Positions 1-9,213 of a stretch of 64,000 nt of DNA are shown here, piece after piece; positions within the stretch are counted from its first letter, which is position 1, and each line of letters begins with the position of its first letter. A model generated the notes under the pieces. That model was not told where the DNA came from. It saw nothing but the letters and a program-made list of their open reading frames with translations, and ran no database searches. Origin of the DNA: Deefgea rivuli DSM 18356. Its GTDB lineage: Bacteria > Pseudomonadota > Gammaproteobacteria > Burkholderiales > Chitinibacteraceae. Location of the stretch: contig NZ_KK211082.1 in assembly GCF_000620145.1 (NCBI RefSeq), positions 181,198 through 245,197 of the forward strand, read 5' to 3'. The position numbers and the translations under genes are program-made.

Positions 1-1
1 G

Positions 2-445
2 GGCGTGGCGTCTTTAATGAAGGCCAACCCGATTGCCTTTGATGTAATCCGCTACCTAGGTGCTACCTACTTGATGTATATCGGTGTACGTGCTTTGCTA
101 GCAAAGCCACAGCCAGATACCCCAACTAACCAGCCCAGTGAAAACTCTACCCATAAAGCATTTCGTTCCGCACTGGGAATTTCGCTGATCAATGTGAAAG
201 CAATTTTGTTTTTCATGGCTTTTTTCCCGCAATTTGTGAATCCAAACTATCCGCATGTTTGGCACACGTTTGCGGCGCTCGGCCTGATTGTGCAGTTGGT
301 TAGCATTAGCTATTTAACGCTATTAATCCTGCTGGGCAGCAGCCTATCGCGGCGGCTTTCAGCTAAAATCTGGCTGAAAACCGTATTAAATAAATTAGTT
401 GGCACCCTGTTTGTGAGCTTTGGCGTACGCTTGGCACTGAACTAA
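2..445 (+). CDS. LysE/RhtB-family amino-acid exporter, C-terminal part
   Basis: The frame is open from the window edge, so the N-terminus lies outside; about 147 residues are present. They hold at least four hydrophobic segments: one around the motif YLGATYLMYIGVRAL, then after a polar loop SLINVKAILFFMAFFPQF, and two more near the C-terminus. The LGxxYLxxxGxxxL and NPK/NVK-like motifs are typical of LysE/RhtB translocators, inner-membrane exporters of amino acids or derivatives. A GTG at position 5 is in frame but would start inside the conserved core, so it is not a credible start. The substrate cannot be told from this fragment. It ends about 100 bp before argG on the same strand, but a short palindromic repeat lies between them. 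Confidence 0.85.
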   Translation, partial: GVASLMKANPIAFDVIRYLGATYLMYIGVRALLAKPQPDTPTNQPSENSTHKAFRSALGISLINVKAILFFMAFFPQFVNPNYPHVWHTFAALGLIVQLVSISYLTLLILLGSSLSRRLSAKIWLKTVLNKLVGTLFVSFGVRLALN

Positions 446-494
446 GTATGAGTGCAAAAATTTTATAGCAAGACAGTAAGAAAACTTTTGCTTG
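444..494. repeat. AAAAGTTTT palindromic repeat, internally deleted copy
   Basis: The left arm AAGTA..GCAAAAATTTTATAGCAAG is followed almost directly by the right arm AAGAAAACTTTTGCTTG. These are the two ends of the longer repeats at 2061, 21783, 22626 and 25498, with the middle missing. It lies just after the stop of the LysE-type gene. Confidence 0.6.
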
Positions 495-546
495 AACACG
501 ATTCGCAATTTTCTTTTTTGAACATCTTCAGACTAAGGCAATACGT

Positions 547-1767
547 ATGTCCGATATTAATAAAGTAGTTCTCGCTTATTCCGGCGGCCTTGATACATCT
601 GTCATTTTGAAATGGCTGCAAGACACTTACCAATGTGAAGTGGTGACCTTCACTGCCGACTTAGGCCAAGGCGAAGAACTCGAACCTGCCCGCCAAAAAG
701 CACTGCAATTTGGTATCAAGCCAGAAAATATTTTTATCGACGACTTGCGTGAAGAATTTGTTCGCGACTTCGTATTCCCGATGTTCCGCGCTAATACCGT
801 ATACGAAGGCGAATACCTGCTCGGCACCTCAATCGCACGTCCATTGATCGCCAAACGCCAAATCGAAATCGCCAACGCCACTAACGCTGATGCGGTATCG
901 CATGGCGCAACCGGCAAAGGCAACGATCAAGTTCGTTTCGAACTCGGTTATTACGGCCTGAAACCGGATGTGAAAGTGATTGCACCGTGGCGTGAATGGG
1001 ATTTATTGTCGCGCGAAAAACTGCTCGCTTACGCCGAAAAGCACAATATCCCAGTGGATATGAAACACAAAAACGGCGGCGCACCGTATTCGATGGACGC
1101 CAACTTGCTGCACATCAGCTTTGAAGGCCGTCACTTAGAAAATCCATCGGCTGAAGCTGAAGAAACCATGTGGCGTTGGAGCGTGAGCCCAGAAAACGCA
1201 CCGGATGCAGCTGAATACCTCGATGTTGAATTCGAGAAAGGCGATATCGTGGCGCTCAATGGCGTGCGTATGTCGCCAGCGACGGTATTGACTAAATTAA
1301 ACGAACTCGGTGGCAAGCATGGCATTGGCCGTTTGGACTTGGTTGAAAACCGCTATGTTGGCATGAAATCACGCGGTTGCTACGAAACACCGGGCGGCAC
1401 CATCATTCTGAAAGCGCATCGCGCAATCGAATCGATCACGCTGGATCGCGAAGTAGCGCATTTGAAAGACGATTTAATGCCACGTTACGCCAGCATGATT
1501 TACAACGGCTTCTGGTGGGCCCCTGAGCGTAAAGTATTGCAAACGCTCATCGATGCAACGCAAGAAACCGTGAATGGCTGGGTGCGTTTGAAATTGTATA
1601 AAGGCAATGTCATTGTCGTAAGCCGTGATTCAAAAACCAATTCATTATTCGATATGAATATTGCAACGTTTGATGATGATGGCGGCGCGTACAATCAAGT
1701 CGATGCGGGTGGCTTTATTAAATTGAATGCACTACGTATGCGTATTGCAGGTCGTTTAAATAAATAA
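547..1767 (+). CDS. argG: argininosuccinate synthase
   Basis: The 406-residue product matches the usual length of the ArgG type I family. It joins citrulline and aspartate with ATP to give argininosuccinate, the penultimate step of arginine synthesis in the cytoplasm. The N-terminal PP-loop AYSGGLDTS (residues 9-17) binds ATP, and the downstream [15 protein letters not shown] segment is the conserved citrulline/aspartate-binding region. The ATG is preceded by AAGG at suitable spacing. No other arginine gene is adjacent. A hairpin 25 bp after the stop probably ends the transcript. Confidence 0.98.
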   Translation: MSDINKVVLAYSGGLDTSVILKWLQDTYQCEVVTFTADLGQGEELEPARQKALQFGIKPENIFIDDLREEFVRDFVFPMFRANTVYEGEYLLGTSIARPLIAKRQIEIANATNADAVSHGATGKGNDQVRFELGYYGLKPDVKVIAPWREWDLLSREKLLAYAEKHNIPVDMKHKNGGAPYSMDANLLHISFEGRHLENPSAEAEETMWRWSVSPENAPDAAEYLDVEFEKGDIVALNGVRMSPATVLTKLNELGGKHGIGRLDLVENRYVGMKSRGCYETPGGTIILKAHRAIESITLDREVAHLKDDLMPRYASMIYNGFWWAPERKVLQTLIDATQETVNGWVRLKLYKGNVIVVSRDSKTNSLFDMNIATFDDDGGAYNQVDAGGFIKLNALRMRIAGRLNK

Positions 1768-1791
1768 GTTTTGCTTTAGATAAAACCAATT

Positions 1792-1820
1792 AAAACGGCT
1801 CGGTCATTCTGAGCCGTTTG
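1792..1820 (+). terminator. Probable terminator after argG
   Basis: An 8-bp perfect stem AACGGCTC/GAGCCGTT with a 9-nt loop lies 25 bp after the argG stop. The T-tract after it is short, so termination strength is uncertain. Confidence 0.5.
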
Positions 1821-1840
1821 CACTCAGATAGAGAAAGCCA

Positions 1841-2062
1841 ATGCTTGATGCACTTTTAGCGATGGATGAAGAAAAATTTACCACGCTGTCGGTGACGATT
1901 TTATGCACGGGCTTAATCATTTATATGGGTTTTATTATTTACAATTTAGCCAAAGAATCCAAAGCCGGAAAATATGGCACGATTGTGCTGTTTTTTGTTT
2001 TAGGCTTTGGCATGCTGGGTTTTATTGCCAAAGAAATTTTAAGCCAAGTATTAACTCATTAA
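1841..2062 (+). CDS. DUF2788 small membrane protein
   Basis: A 73-residue protein with two hydrophobic segments (about residues 17-38 and 47-67) separated by a short basic KESKAGK loop. Length, the two-helix layout and the conserved FIIYNLAKESKAGKYG-type loop fit the DUF2788 family of proteobacterial inner-membrane proteins, whose function is not known. The ATG follows an AGAGAAAG ribosome-binding region. It lies between argG and ppnP, each separated by a repeat or hairpin, so it is probably transcribed alone. Confidence 0.75.
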   Translation: MLDALLAMDEEKFTTLSVTILCTGLIIYMGFIIYNLAKESKAGKYGTIVLFFVLGFGMLGFIAKEILSQVLTH

Positions 2063-2160
2063 GTAACAGTACAAAAGTTTTCACGCAAGGCGCAAAGCCA
2101 AAGACAGTGCAGGTAGTACGGCGAGGCGCAGCAACGCAGCGTGAGAACTTTTGACTTACT
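2061..2160. repeat. AAAAGTTTT palindromic repeat
   Basis: Nearly palindromic, about 100 bp: AAGTA..AAAAGTTTTCACGC at the left and GCGTGAGAACTTTT..TTACTA at the right pair at 13 of 14 positions. The centre holds GTGCAGGTAGTAC. The inner stem differs from the other copies but still pairs. Confidence 0.7.
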
Positions 2161-2192
2161 ACTTAAAATTAACCTTTATCTAGGAAATCATC

Positions 2193-2504
2193 ATGAGCCA
2201 ATTTGATAATGTATCGGTTTTAAAACAAGGTAATGTGTACTTTGACGGTAAATGCATGAGTCACACCGTGGTATTTGCGGATGGTACGAAAAAAACTGTA
2301 GGCGTGATTTTGCCATCGGCATTGAATTTCAATACTGGTGCACCGGAAATCATGGAAGTAGTTGCAGGGGTATGCAACGTTAAGCTAGCTGGAGAAAGCG
2401 CTACAAATACATACTCTGCTGGTCAATCATTCAATGTACCTGGCAATTCAAGCTTTGATATTGAAACGACTGAAACCTTGCACTACGTTTGCCATTTCGC
2501 TTAA
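2193..2504 (+). CDS. ppnP: pyrimidine/purine nucleoside phosphorylase PpnP
   Basis: The 103-residue product is a single small cupin-fold domain of the DUF1255/PpnP family. In Escherichia coli this enzyme phosphorolyses a range of nucleosides to base and (deoxy)ribose 1-phosphate, which supports nucleoside salvage. The motif [21 protein letters not shown] and the C-terminal [13 protein letters not shown]..LHYVCHF are characteristic. AGGA lies 8 bp before the ATG. The gene is flanked on both sides by palindromic repeats and looks monocistronic. Confidence 0.9.
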   Translation: MSQFDNVSVLKQGNVYFDGKCMSHTVVFADGTKKTVGVILPSALNFNTGAPEIMEVVAGVCNVKLAGESATNTYSAGQSFNVPGNSSFDIETTETLHYVCHFA

Positions 2505-2511
2505 GAGCATA

Positions 2512-2639
2512 TTTTAAAAGTGCTACGCATCCCGTGATAGCGGTGCGGGCGGTGCTCGGAATCCTCATGTACAAATCGTACATTGCGGTTCCTGTGCTCC
2601 GGCCTCTCCGCTCTAACGGGCGCTCGCTACTTTTAAAAC
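2512..2639. repeat. Dispersed palindromic repeat bounded by TTTTAAAAG
   Basis: The ends TTTTAAAAG and CTTTTAAAA are inverted, and internal arms GTGCTACGCATCCCG and CGGGCGCTCGCTAC partly pair. The core CGGAATCCTCATGTAC..GTACATTGCGGTTCC is itself palindromic. It follows the ppnP stop closely. No protein-coding signal was seen. Only one copy occurs in this window. Confidence 0.55.
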
Positions 2640-2729
2640 ACTCTCTAAGCGCGAGCTGATACCAAATCAGGACGACTGTTCTGATTTGGTAAGCCATATT
2701 TCCCATCTATCTTCCAAGCGAGCTAAATT

Positions 2730-3224
2730 ATGCCTTCTTTCGACATTACTTCTGAAACCGATATGGTGGCATTAAAAAATGCGATTGATGTGGCCGCGAA
2801 AACCATCATTAATCGTTATGACTTTAAAGGCACCAGCGCCAAAGTTGAACTCAATGAAAAAGATAAGCTGATTACTTTAAACGGCGACTCTGAATTTCAA
2901 CTCGATCAAATTAAAGATATTGTTTTCCCGGCGCTCGAGAAAAAAGAACCCGAGAGCAGCAAGCGACTCGAACAAGGCGACATCCAAAAAGTTTCCGGCA
3001 ATAAAGTGAAGCAAGTGCTGACCATCAAAGATGGTATTGATAAAGAACTAGCAAAGAAAATTATCACTATCATTAAAGATTCAAAACTTAAAGTTCAATC
3101 GGCGATTCAAGGTGATGAAGTACGTATTACCGGCAAGGATCGCGATATTTTGCAAAGCGTGATTGCTTTAATGCGTAAGTCTGTGAGTGATTTCCCACTG
3201 CAATATCAAAATTTCCGCGATTAA
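2730..3224 (+). CDS. yajQ: YajQ-family cyclic-di-GMP-binding protein
   Basis: The 164-residue product has the full YajQ (DUF520) length with two ferredoxin-like halves. It begins MPSFDITSETDMVALKNAID, has the conserved INRYDFKGTSAKVELNEKDK stretch near residues 30-50, and ends in SDFPLQYQNFRD. Family members bind cyclic di-GMP, and in Xanthomonas act through a transcription factor. A receptor role here is inferred from the family. The next gene, 70 bp downstream on the same strand, makes c-di-GMP, so the two may be co-transcribed. Confidence 0.93.
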   Translation: MPSFDITSETDMVALKNAIDVAAKTIINRYDFKGTSAKVELNEKDKLITLNGDSEFQLDQIKDIVFPALEKKEPESSKRLEQGDIQKVSGNKVKQVLTIKDGIDKELAKKIITIIKDSKLKVQSAIQGDEVRITGKDRDILQSVIALMRKSVSDFPLQYQNFRD

Positions 3225-3294
3225 ATCTCGCGTCAGCATAAGGTTCAACTAATATATAAAGCAACATCCATTTGCTATTCACAGGTTGAGCCTT

Positions 3295-5121
3295 ATGCAC
3301 TGGCCATCGAAAAAACCTTACCTCGCGCCATTTTTCTCATTAGTTTTTGCCGTGAGTGTACTCTGGGTCTTAGCGATCCAAATTACCGACTCCTATCAAG
3401 GGGAAATGAAGCGCGCCAACCTAGAAATAGAAAACCTCAGCGCTTCGATAGAGCAGGAACTCCTCGCCACATTCCGCGAAATTGAATTAGCCCAAAATCT
3501 TGCAGCAGCACAAATTAATTCTAATATTTTTTCGGCGAATCCAAACCAAAACAGTCTAAATAAAACCTCTGAATTATTACAAAACCATTTGTATCTGCTA
3601 CCTACCATAGATACGATTGGGATTATTGATTCCACAGGAAAACTAATCGCTTCAGCAAACCAAAATCCAACATCCACTACAGAAAGCAATCAAGAATTAA
3701 TTATTTCAGCAGCCAATAGAAAAGATGTAGGGCGTATTACAATAGTACAAATAGATAAAACGAAAAACGCTCTACTGCTAACACAGAATATCAAAATCGA
3801 AGAGGAAAATTCAGCCGTATTTTTTTCCAGCATTTCGCAAGCTGCCATTGAGAAAATTCTCAAGCAGTTCAGCAACAATGAAAACACGTCCATTTCAATT
3901 ATTAACCTTGATTTAAATGCCGTCAGTACAAAACCTAAGCAGTCAGTTAATCAAAATGAACTAAAATATTTAATACGCTCAAGGGAAAAATTTCAAACAA
4001 CCAGTAGTTACAAAAATAATACTGCGATCCAAAGTAGTATTCGCCAAATTGCGAACTCTTCACTCTTTATTATTGTTTCCAAGCACAATTCAAACTACTT
4101 ATCTAACTGGAAGCATACAGCTTTAGTTTATGTTTTAGGTAGCTTTTTAATGCTTGGGCTATCCTTGATGATGATTTATTACTTCTGGCGCTCACAAAGA
4201 CTCAATCAAACCTTAATCCAGAAAGAAAGTAAATTAATCGCCAGTGAAGCACGTTTTCGGCAAATGATTGAAGCAATGCCAATTGGTTTAATTCTAGCAA
4301 GGATGCCTGATTTTTTAATTCTGTATATTAACCAGCCTGCCGCACAGACATTAGATATGCCGCAAGCGACTGCGCTATCAAAACGAGCATTCGACTTTTA
4401 TCATGATACCGCTGAATTCAAGCAGCAGATTAATCAACTGACTGAACTTAAAGCACCGCAAAACATTGAATGTATTTTACAAAAAAATACCAAGGAACAA
4501 TTCTGGGGCAGCATTTCAATTTCAATGGTGCAAGGCACAGAAACACAAATGCTACTAATTGGCATAGTGGATATTAGCGAGCGCAAACAGTTAGAGGCTG
4601 AATTAAAGCATCAGGCAACTACGGATGTTTTGTCGGGCCTATTTAATCGCGCTCATTTCATCCACTCAGCCAGCAATGAAATGCAAAGAATTCAACGCCA
4701 TCAGCGCAATGCGAGCCTATTAATGCTAGATATCGATCATTTTAAACGCGTCAATGATAATTATGGACACGATGCGGGTGACTTAGTGATTCAAGCGATT
4801 GCATTAACCTGCAAAAATATATTGCGGGATATCGATATCCTCGGTCGACTCGGTGGCGAAGAATTTGCCGCCCTACTCCCAGAAACAACACCTGCTGCTG
4901 CGTTGCAAGTTGCCGAACGCCTTAGAAGCGCAATTGAGTGCAGTCGCATTCAGCTTAAAGATGGGCAAATCATCCGCATCACCAGCAGTATTGGCGTGAC
5001 TGAAGTGAGTATTCACGATGAAATTATCGACATCCCACTCAAACGAGCCGATTTAGCAATGTATGCTTCGAAGAAAAATGGCAGAAATCAAGTTCAATAC
5101 TATAAAGAGGCCGAGCAATAA
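3295..5121 (+). CDS. membrane diguanylate cyclase with PAS and GGDEF domains
   Basis: A 608-residue sensor enzyme expected to make c-di-GMP. A first membrane helix (about residues 10-30) and a second (about 272-300) bracket a periplasmic region of some 240 residues that resembles a Cache-type sensor. A PAS domain follows (about 318-440), then GGDEF (440-605) starting TTDVLSGLFNRAHF. The active-site loop is GGEEF at 520-524. An inhibitory RxxD site (RDID, 511-514) lies exactly five residues before it, so product feedback is expected. I chose the ATG at 3295, preceded by AGGTTGAG, over an in-frame TTG at 3286. The gene follows yajQ closely. Confidence 0.93.
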   Translation: MHWPSKKPYLAPFFSLVFAVSVLWVLAIQITDSYQGEMKRANLEIENLSASIEQELLATFREIELAQNLAAAQINSNIFSANPNQNSLNKTSELLQNHLYLLPTIDTIGIIDSTGKLIASANQNPTSTTESNQELIISAANRKDVGRITIVQIDKTKNALLLTQNIKIEEENSAVFFSSISQAAIEKILKQFSNNENTSISIINLDLNAVSTKPKQSVNQNELKYLIRSREKFQTTSSYKNNTAIQSSIRQIANSSLFIIVSKHNSNYLSNWKHTALVYVLGSFLMLGLSLMMIYYFWRSQRLNQTLIQKESKLIASEARFRQMIEAMPIGLILARMPDFLILYINQPAAQTLDMPQATALSKRAFDFYHDTAEFKQQINQLTELKAPQNIECILQKNTKEQFWGSISISMVQGTETQMLLIGIVDISERKQLEAELKHQATTDVLSGLFNRAHFIHSASNEMQRIQRHQRNASLLMLDIDHFKRVNDNYGHDAGDLVIQAIALTCKNILRDIDILGRLGGEEFAALLPETTPAAALQVAERLRSAIECSRIQLKDGQIIRITSSIGVTEVSIHDEIIDIPLKRADLAMYASKKNGRNQVQYYKEAEQ

Positions 5122-5190
5122 TTTTGATCACCATCAATACAACTAGGTAAAAGATGCGATTAGATAGAGCATCACGACTAGGAGAGCATG

Positions 5191-5355
5191 ATGGAAAATT
5201 CACCGCTTGGCGTTATTCTATTTTCAACTGTTGGCTTACTCAGCCTCTTCACTATCGGCTTTATCATCGCCATGGCGATTTATCTCTTTATCTACGTACA
5301 GCGCCGTGTGAATGCAGAAATAGCAGAACGAGATTTAAGCCAAGATAAAGAATAA
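5191..5355 (+). CDS. small single-helix membrane protein, DUF3149-like
   Basis: A 54-residue ORF with a strong AGGAG six bases before the ATG; a second ATG at 5188 is less well spaced. One long hydrophobic stretch (roughly residues 5-33, GVILFSTVGLLSLFTIGFII and on) is followed by a charged tail VQRRVNAEIAERDLSQDKE. The GLLSLxTIxFxIxMAxYxF pattern resembles DUF3149 proteins, tiny inner-membrane proteins of unknown role in betaproteobacteria. It lies 70 bp after the diguanylate cyclase gene and may share its transcript. The glycosyltransferase gene converges from the other side. Confidence 0.7.
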   Translation: MENSPLGVILFSTVGLLSLFTIGFIIAMAIYLFIYVQRRVNAEIAERDLSQDKE

Positions 5356-5365
5356 TCTCGCACAA

Positions 5366-6994
5366 TTATCTTCTGTATAAGCCAAAAAATTCATCCTTTT
5401 CCCCTAAGCGACTGCCACTCCAGAGCAGTGAATCACTCTGGCTTGGCGGCTCTTTTGACCGCTGCAAATACAAAGCACACTGATTATCTGGACGTGCATC
5501 GAGCTCTAAATCGGTAAAATAGACAATGGCTGCGGCGGGATCTTTAGCAACAAGGCTTAGATCAATACATTCATGACGTCTGGACTGCATCGCCTCTGCC
5601 AATCCTTCGGCAACTGGGCGATAAGATTTGCCCGCATCGACCCAAGTTTGAAACAAACCAACCAACAAGCCAATCAATAAAGTGAGGCCACTCACCCAGC
5701 TCGTCAACGCTCTACGTCCAATTGGACGCTTGCGACACAGAACCTGCCCCCAGAGTAAGGTCACCAACACAGCAAATGCAGTGCCATAACTGAATACCGA
5801 CATTTCAGCAGGGCTGAATCGTCGCAAATAAGCGACGACCTCCAAAGGGTAACCCAATACCAGAGCCAACCAGAAAAACCACACAACGAGCACTGCAAGG
5901 CCCAATGTTAGTAAACTAAACCAATTCAGTGCGGCAGCAGCCCCTCTGCGTAACTCATCCACGCCGCCGCTTGCCAGCAAGGAGAGCGTGACCAAAAGTG
6001 GTAACACCAGCGTTTCATTGGTTTTACTCACCAGCGTCACAAATACAATTTGTGCCAGCAGCAGCGTAATCAATAATTGCCAGCGAGGCTGGCTCAATTC
6101 GCGGCGAAACACATACAATGCCCAGCCCGCCAGTGGCAGAGCCGGCCAAGCAAACCAAACCAGTACCGATGGTAAAAAGCCAAAGTTATGTCCGATTGCA
6201 AATGAACGCGCCCCACCAAAAGGCCCCCATGCATAGTAGCGCCACCATGTCTGAAACAAATCACTGGAACTAGTTTGCAGCGAATAACCCCACAGCGCCG
6301 CAATCGGAAATGCAATCAACACAGCAGTCAGTAAAGTAATGGCGTAACTTAACTTTCTCCACTGCGTAAACATAAGCATCAGCGATGAAATCAATACCGC
6401 CAGTAAAGCATCAGCCCAGCTTGCTCCCGTTAATAGCACCAAGAATACGCAAGCTAGAATAACCCCTGCTCGCAGAGGACGTTTTATTGCCAGCGCCAGT
6501 GCATAAGCAAGCCACGCAAATCCGCACAACACGACGACCGCCGGTGAAACATGGTGCCCCCATAAAGGTAAACCAAGGCAACCTAAGAGAATCACCACAG
6601 CAAGCCGGCCATAACGGCGACCAAAGAGTTCTCGTGCAGCGAGGCCTGTTCCCCACAAACCCAGCGCCATCCACAAGCCGGTGCTTAATCGGGCTGCATC
6701 ATGCGCAGCTACACCAAACCAAGACAATGCATTGGCCAGTAACGCAGCAAGCCAAAAATAAAGCGGCGCCTGATTAAATTGTGGCACGCCTGCGATCGAT
6801 GCCAGCGTCCAATCTGAATGATGCATAAAGTAGGCCACAATCGCCATACTTACATTTTCATCCGGTTTCCATGGATCGTGCCCAACTAAACCCGGAATTA
6901 ACCAGAAAAAACAGAGCAATAACAGCAGCCAAGGCTTATCTTGGCTTTTTGTTACATTCACAGGACGGTCTTGGGTAGCTTGATAGGTCAGCAT
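5366..6994 (-). CDS. GT39/ArnT-like membrane glycosyltransferase
   Basis: A 542-residue polytopic inner-membrane protein with about eleven or twelve hydrophobic segments and a soluble C-terminal region (about 455-542). The first periplasmic loop carries HDPWKPDENVSMAIVAYFM, containing the acidic DE pair used by GT-C enzymes of the ArnT/PMT class. These transfer a sugar from a polyprenyl-phosphate carrier to lipid A or protein. The N-terminus PWLLLLLCFFWLIPGLVGHDPWKPDE is typical of the family. Acceptor and sugar cannot be told; no arn genes are nearby. It is probably a single-gene unit. Confidence 0.85.
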   Translation of the reverse strand: MLTYQATQDRPVNVTKSQDKPWLLLLLCFFWLIPGLVGHDPWKPDENVSMAIVAYFMHHSDWTLASIAGVPQFNQAPLYFWLAALLANALSWFGVAAHDAARLSTGLWMALGLWGTGLAARELFGRRYGRLAVVILLGCLGLPLWGHHVSPAVVVLCGFAWLAYALALAIKRPLRAGVILACVFLVLLTGASWADALLAVLISSLMLMFTQWRKLSYAITLLTAVLIAFPIAALWGYSLQTSSSDLFQTWWRYYAWGPFGGARSFAIGHNFGFLPSVLVWFAWPALPLAGWALYVFRRELSQPRWQLLITLLLAQIVFVTLVSKTNETLVLPLLVTLSLLASGGVDELRRGAAAALNWFSLLTLGLAVLVVWFFWLALVLGYPLEVVAYLRRFSPAEMSVFSYGTAFAVLVTLLWGQVLCRKRPIGRRALTSWVSGLTLLIGLLVGLFQTWVDAGKSYRPVAEGLAEAMQSRRHECIDLSLVAKDPAAAIVYFTDLELDARPDNQCALYLQRSKEPPSQSDSLLWSGSRLGEKDEFFGLYRR

Positions 6995-7040
6995 GTCATA
7001 TTCAATGAGTATGTCTAAATAATTTTGGCATAAGCCAATA

Positions 7041-7072
7041 AAAAAAGGCAGCTATAAAGCTGCCTTTTTTTA
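7041..7072 (-). terminator. Bidirectional terminator between rpmE and the GT39 gene
   Basis: AAAAAAGGCAGC, a 6-nt loop, then GCTGCCTTTTTTTA. A perfect GC-rich stem with T-runs on both strands; it ends the rho-rpmE transcript on the minus strand. Confidence 0.9.
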
Positions 7073-7086
7073 TTTCTAACTCTAAA

Positions 7087-7296
7087 TTAGCGAGCGAATC
7101 GAGCGAATTTAGAATTGAATTTCTCGATACGACCTGCAGTATCAACGATTTTTTGCTTGCCAGTGTAGAATGGATGGCATTCTGAGCAAACCTCAACGTG
7201 CAAATCTTTGCCTAATGTAGACGCAGTTTTGAATGCGCTACCGCAAGAGCAAGTCACGTTCATTTCTTTGTAATTTGGGTGGATATCAGCTTTCAT
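7087..7296 (-). CDS. rpmE: 50S ribosomal protein L31 (zinc-binding, type A)
   Basis: The 69-residue product starts [12 protein letters not shown] and has the four zinc-binding cysteines C16, C18, C37 and C40, so it is the C+ form expected when zinc is sufficient. It joins the two ribosomal subunits at the central protuberance. AAGGA precedes the ATG. It lies 88 bp downstream of rho on the same strand and is followed by a strong terminator. A cysteine-free L31 paralogue is often present elsewhere in such genomes under Zur control, but none is seen here. Confidence 0.97.
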   Translation of the reverse strand: MKADIHPNYKEMNVTCSCGSAFKTASTLGKDLHVEVCSECHPFYTGKQKIVDTAGRIEKFNSKFARFAR

Positions 7297-7384
7297 GTTC
7301 TTTTCCTTGGGTTAGCGGGCGCCGGGATTTTGCCGACGCTGCAAAGTCTGGGATTATCGCAAAATGCGGGCTAATCCGCAAGAA

Positions 7385-8641
7385 TTAACGGCGCATCGAG
7401 TCAAAAAAATCTAAGTTCGTTTTCGTTGACTTGAGCTTATCCATCAAAAACTCCATCGCTTCAAGGTCGTCCATTGGGTAGAGTAATTTACGCAGCACCC
7501 AGATACGCTGTAATTGCTCTGGTTTAATCAATAACTCTTCGCGGCGCGTACCCGATTTATTGATATTAATGGACGGGAAGATGCGCTTTTCGGCCATGCG
7601 GCGATCAAGCTGAATCTCATTATTACCCGTGCCTTTAAACTCTTCATAAATGACATCGTCCATACGGCTACCCGTATCAACTAAAGCCGTAGCGATAATC
7701 GTTAAGCTACCGCCCTCTTCAATATTTCGTGCGGCGCCAAAGAAACGTTTAGGACGTTGCAAAGCATTCGCGTCGACACCACCCGTCAAAACTTTGCCCG
7801 ATGATGGAACCACGGTATTGTAAGCACGTGCTAAACGCGTGATTGAATCGAGCAAAATCACCACATCTTTTTTGTGCTCAACCAAACGCTTGGCTTTTTC
7901 AATGACCATCTCGGCCACTTGAACGTGACGCGTAGCAGGCTCATCAAAAGTAGATGACACAACTTCACCCTTCACGGAACGCAACATTTCAGTCACTTCC
8001 TCAGGGCGCTCATCAATCAGCAGCACAATCATGACGACTTCAGGATGATTGGCAGTAATTGCATGTGCAATATGCTGCAACATCACGGTTTTACCAGTTT
8101 TTGGCGGCGCAACGAGCAGAGCACGCTGACCTTTACCAATCGGCGCCATCAAATCAATCACTCGACCAGTAATATTTTCTTCAGCGCGAATATCACGTTC
8201 TAACTTCAAACGCTCAGTTGGAAACAACGGCGTTAAATTCTCGAACAGGATTTTATGCTTAGAAGCTTCAGGTGCATCGCTATTCACGCGATCCACTTTC
8301 ACCAAAGCAAAATAACGCTCGCCGTCTTTAGGGATGCGAATTTCACCCTCAATCGAATCACCTGTATGCAAGTTGAAACGACGAATCTGGCTAGGGCTCA
8401 CATAAATATCATCAGGCCCAGCGAGGTAAGAAGTATCAGGGCTACGCAAAAAGCCGAAGCCATCTGGCAAGACCTCAAGTGTCCCCTCACCGAAGATGCT
8501 CTCCCCTTTTTTGGCTCGATTTTTCAGCAAAGCAAAAATTAAATCTTGCTTTCGCATGCGATTGGCACCGTCAATTTCAAAACTAATCGCCATTTCGACT
8601 AATTCAGTGACGTGCAGATGTTTTAGATCAGACAAATGCAT
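7385..8641 (-). CDS. rho: transcription termination factor Rho
   Basis: The 418-residue product has the full Rho layout: an N-terminal helical domain starting [18 protein letters not shown], an OSP RNA-binding fold ([20 protein letters not shown], about 53-72), and the RecA-like motor with Walker A APPKTGKT near residues 177-184. It has [13 protein letters not shown] and the Q-loop/R-loop segments. It is a hexameric RNA helicase that ends transcription. trxA lies upstream on the same strand, the trxA-rho order seen in many proteobacteria. The spacer carries a long hairpin. Confidence 0.98.
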   Translation of the reverse strand: MHLSDLKHLHVTELVEMAISFEIDGANRMRKQDLIFALLKNRAKKGESIFGEGTLEVLPDGFGFLRSPDTSYLAGPDDIYVSPSQIRRFNLHTGDSIEGEIRIPKDGERYFALVKVDRVNSDAPEASKHKILFENLTPLFPTERLKLERDIRAEENITGRVIDLMAPIGKGQRALLVAPPKTGKTVMLQHIAHAITANHPEVVMIVLLIDERPEEVTEMLRSVKGEVVSSTFDEPATRHVQVAEMVIEKAKRLVEHKKDVVILLDSITRLARAYNTVVPSSGKVLTGGVDANALQRPKRFFGAARNIEEGGSLTIIATALVDTGSRMDDVIYEEFKGTGNNEIQLDRRMAEKRIFPSININKSGTRREELLIKPEQLQRIWVLRKLLYPMDDLEAMEFLMDKLKSTKTNLDFFDSMRR

Positions 8642-8706
8642 AAATAATTACGCTTAAAATAAAGTAAAGGGGAGGTAGTACGGGATATTCTTAGAGGGGG
8701 TAAGCC

Positions 8707-8737
8707 GTTATGTGGAGCGCTTAGCGCGCCACATAAC
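8707..8737. other. Hairpin in the trxA-rho spacer
   Basis: GTTATGTGG and CCACATAAC form a perfect 9-bp outer stem, with AGCGC/GCGCG able to extend it inside. It lies in the leader region of rho. A role in rho autoregulation is possible but not shown; no T-tract follows on the minus strand. Confidence 0.45.
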
Positions 8738-8775
8738 CTTACTTTTTTGAAGCGTATATGGATTTAACTACAGTG

Positions 8776-9102
8776 TCAAATATTACTATCAATAAATGCA
8801 GTCAATTGTGATTTAGACAAAGCGCCGACTTTCGTCGATTTCACTTCACCACCCACAAACAGCATCAAAGTAGGGATACCGCGAATACCAAACTTAGGTG
8901 GTGTGGCTTGATTTTCATCGATATTGAGTTTAGCAATTTTCAGTTTACCCGCATATTCAACGGCAACATCATCCAAAATTGGCGCAATCATTTTGCAAGG
9001 ACCGCACCACTCAGCCCAATAATCCACTAAAACAGGCTCTTGTGCTTGCAGTACTTCTGCTTCAAATGTCGCATCGGTGACATGTAAAATATTTTCGCTC
9101 AT
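8776..9102 (-). CDS. trxA: thioredoxin
   Basis: The 108-residue product is a standard thioredoxin 1: redox motif WCGPCK at residues 32-37, the cis-proline segment [11 protein letters not shown], and the C-terminal [10 protein letters not shown] helix. It is a cytoplasmic dithiol carrier that reduces ribonucleotide reductase and other targets. GGAG lies 11 bp before the ATG. It is the gene upstream of rho, with a 134-bp spacer, so co-transcription with read-through control is likely. Confidence 0.97.
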   Translation of the reverse strand: MSENILHVTDATFEAEVLQAQEPVLVDYWAEWCGPCKMIAPILDDVAVEYAGKLKIAKLNIDENQATPPKFGIRGIPTLMLFVGGEVKSTKVGALSKSQLTAFIDSNI

Positions 9103-9213
9103 GATTGATGATTCTCCAGTGTTTACGGGTTAAGCCAAATAAATGCGATTTAATTACCGACCTTATCTAAATCTATTAATGCGGCCTAAAATATAAATTT
9201 CAAGCACTTTCAG

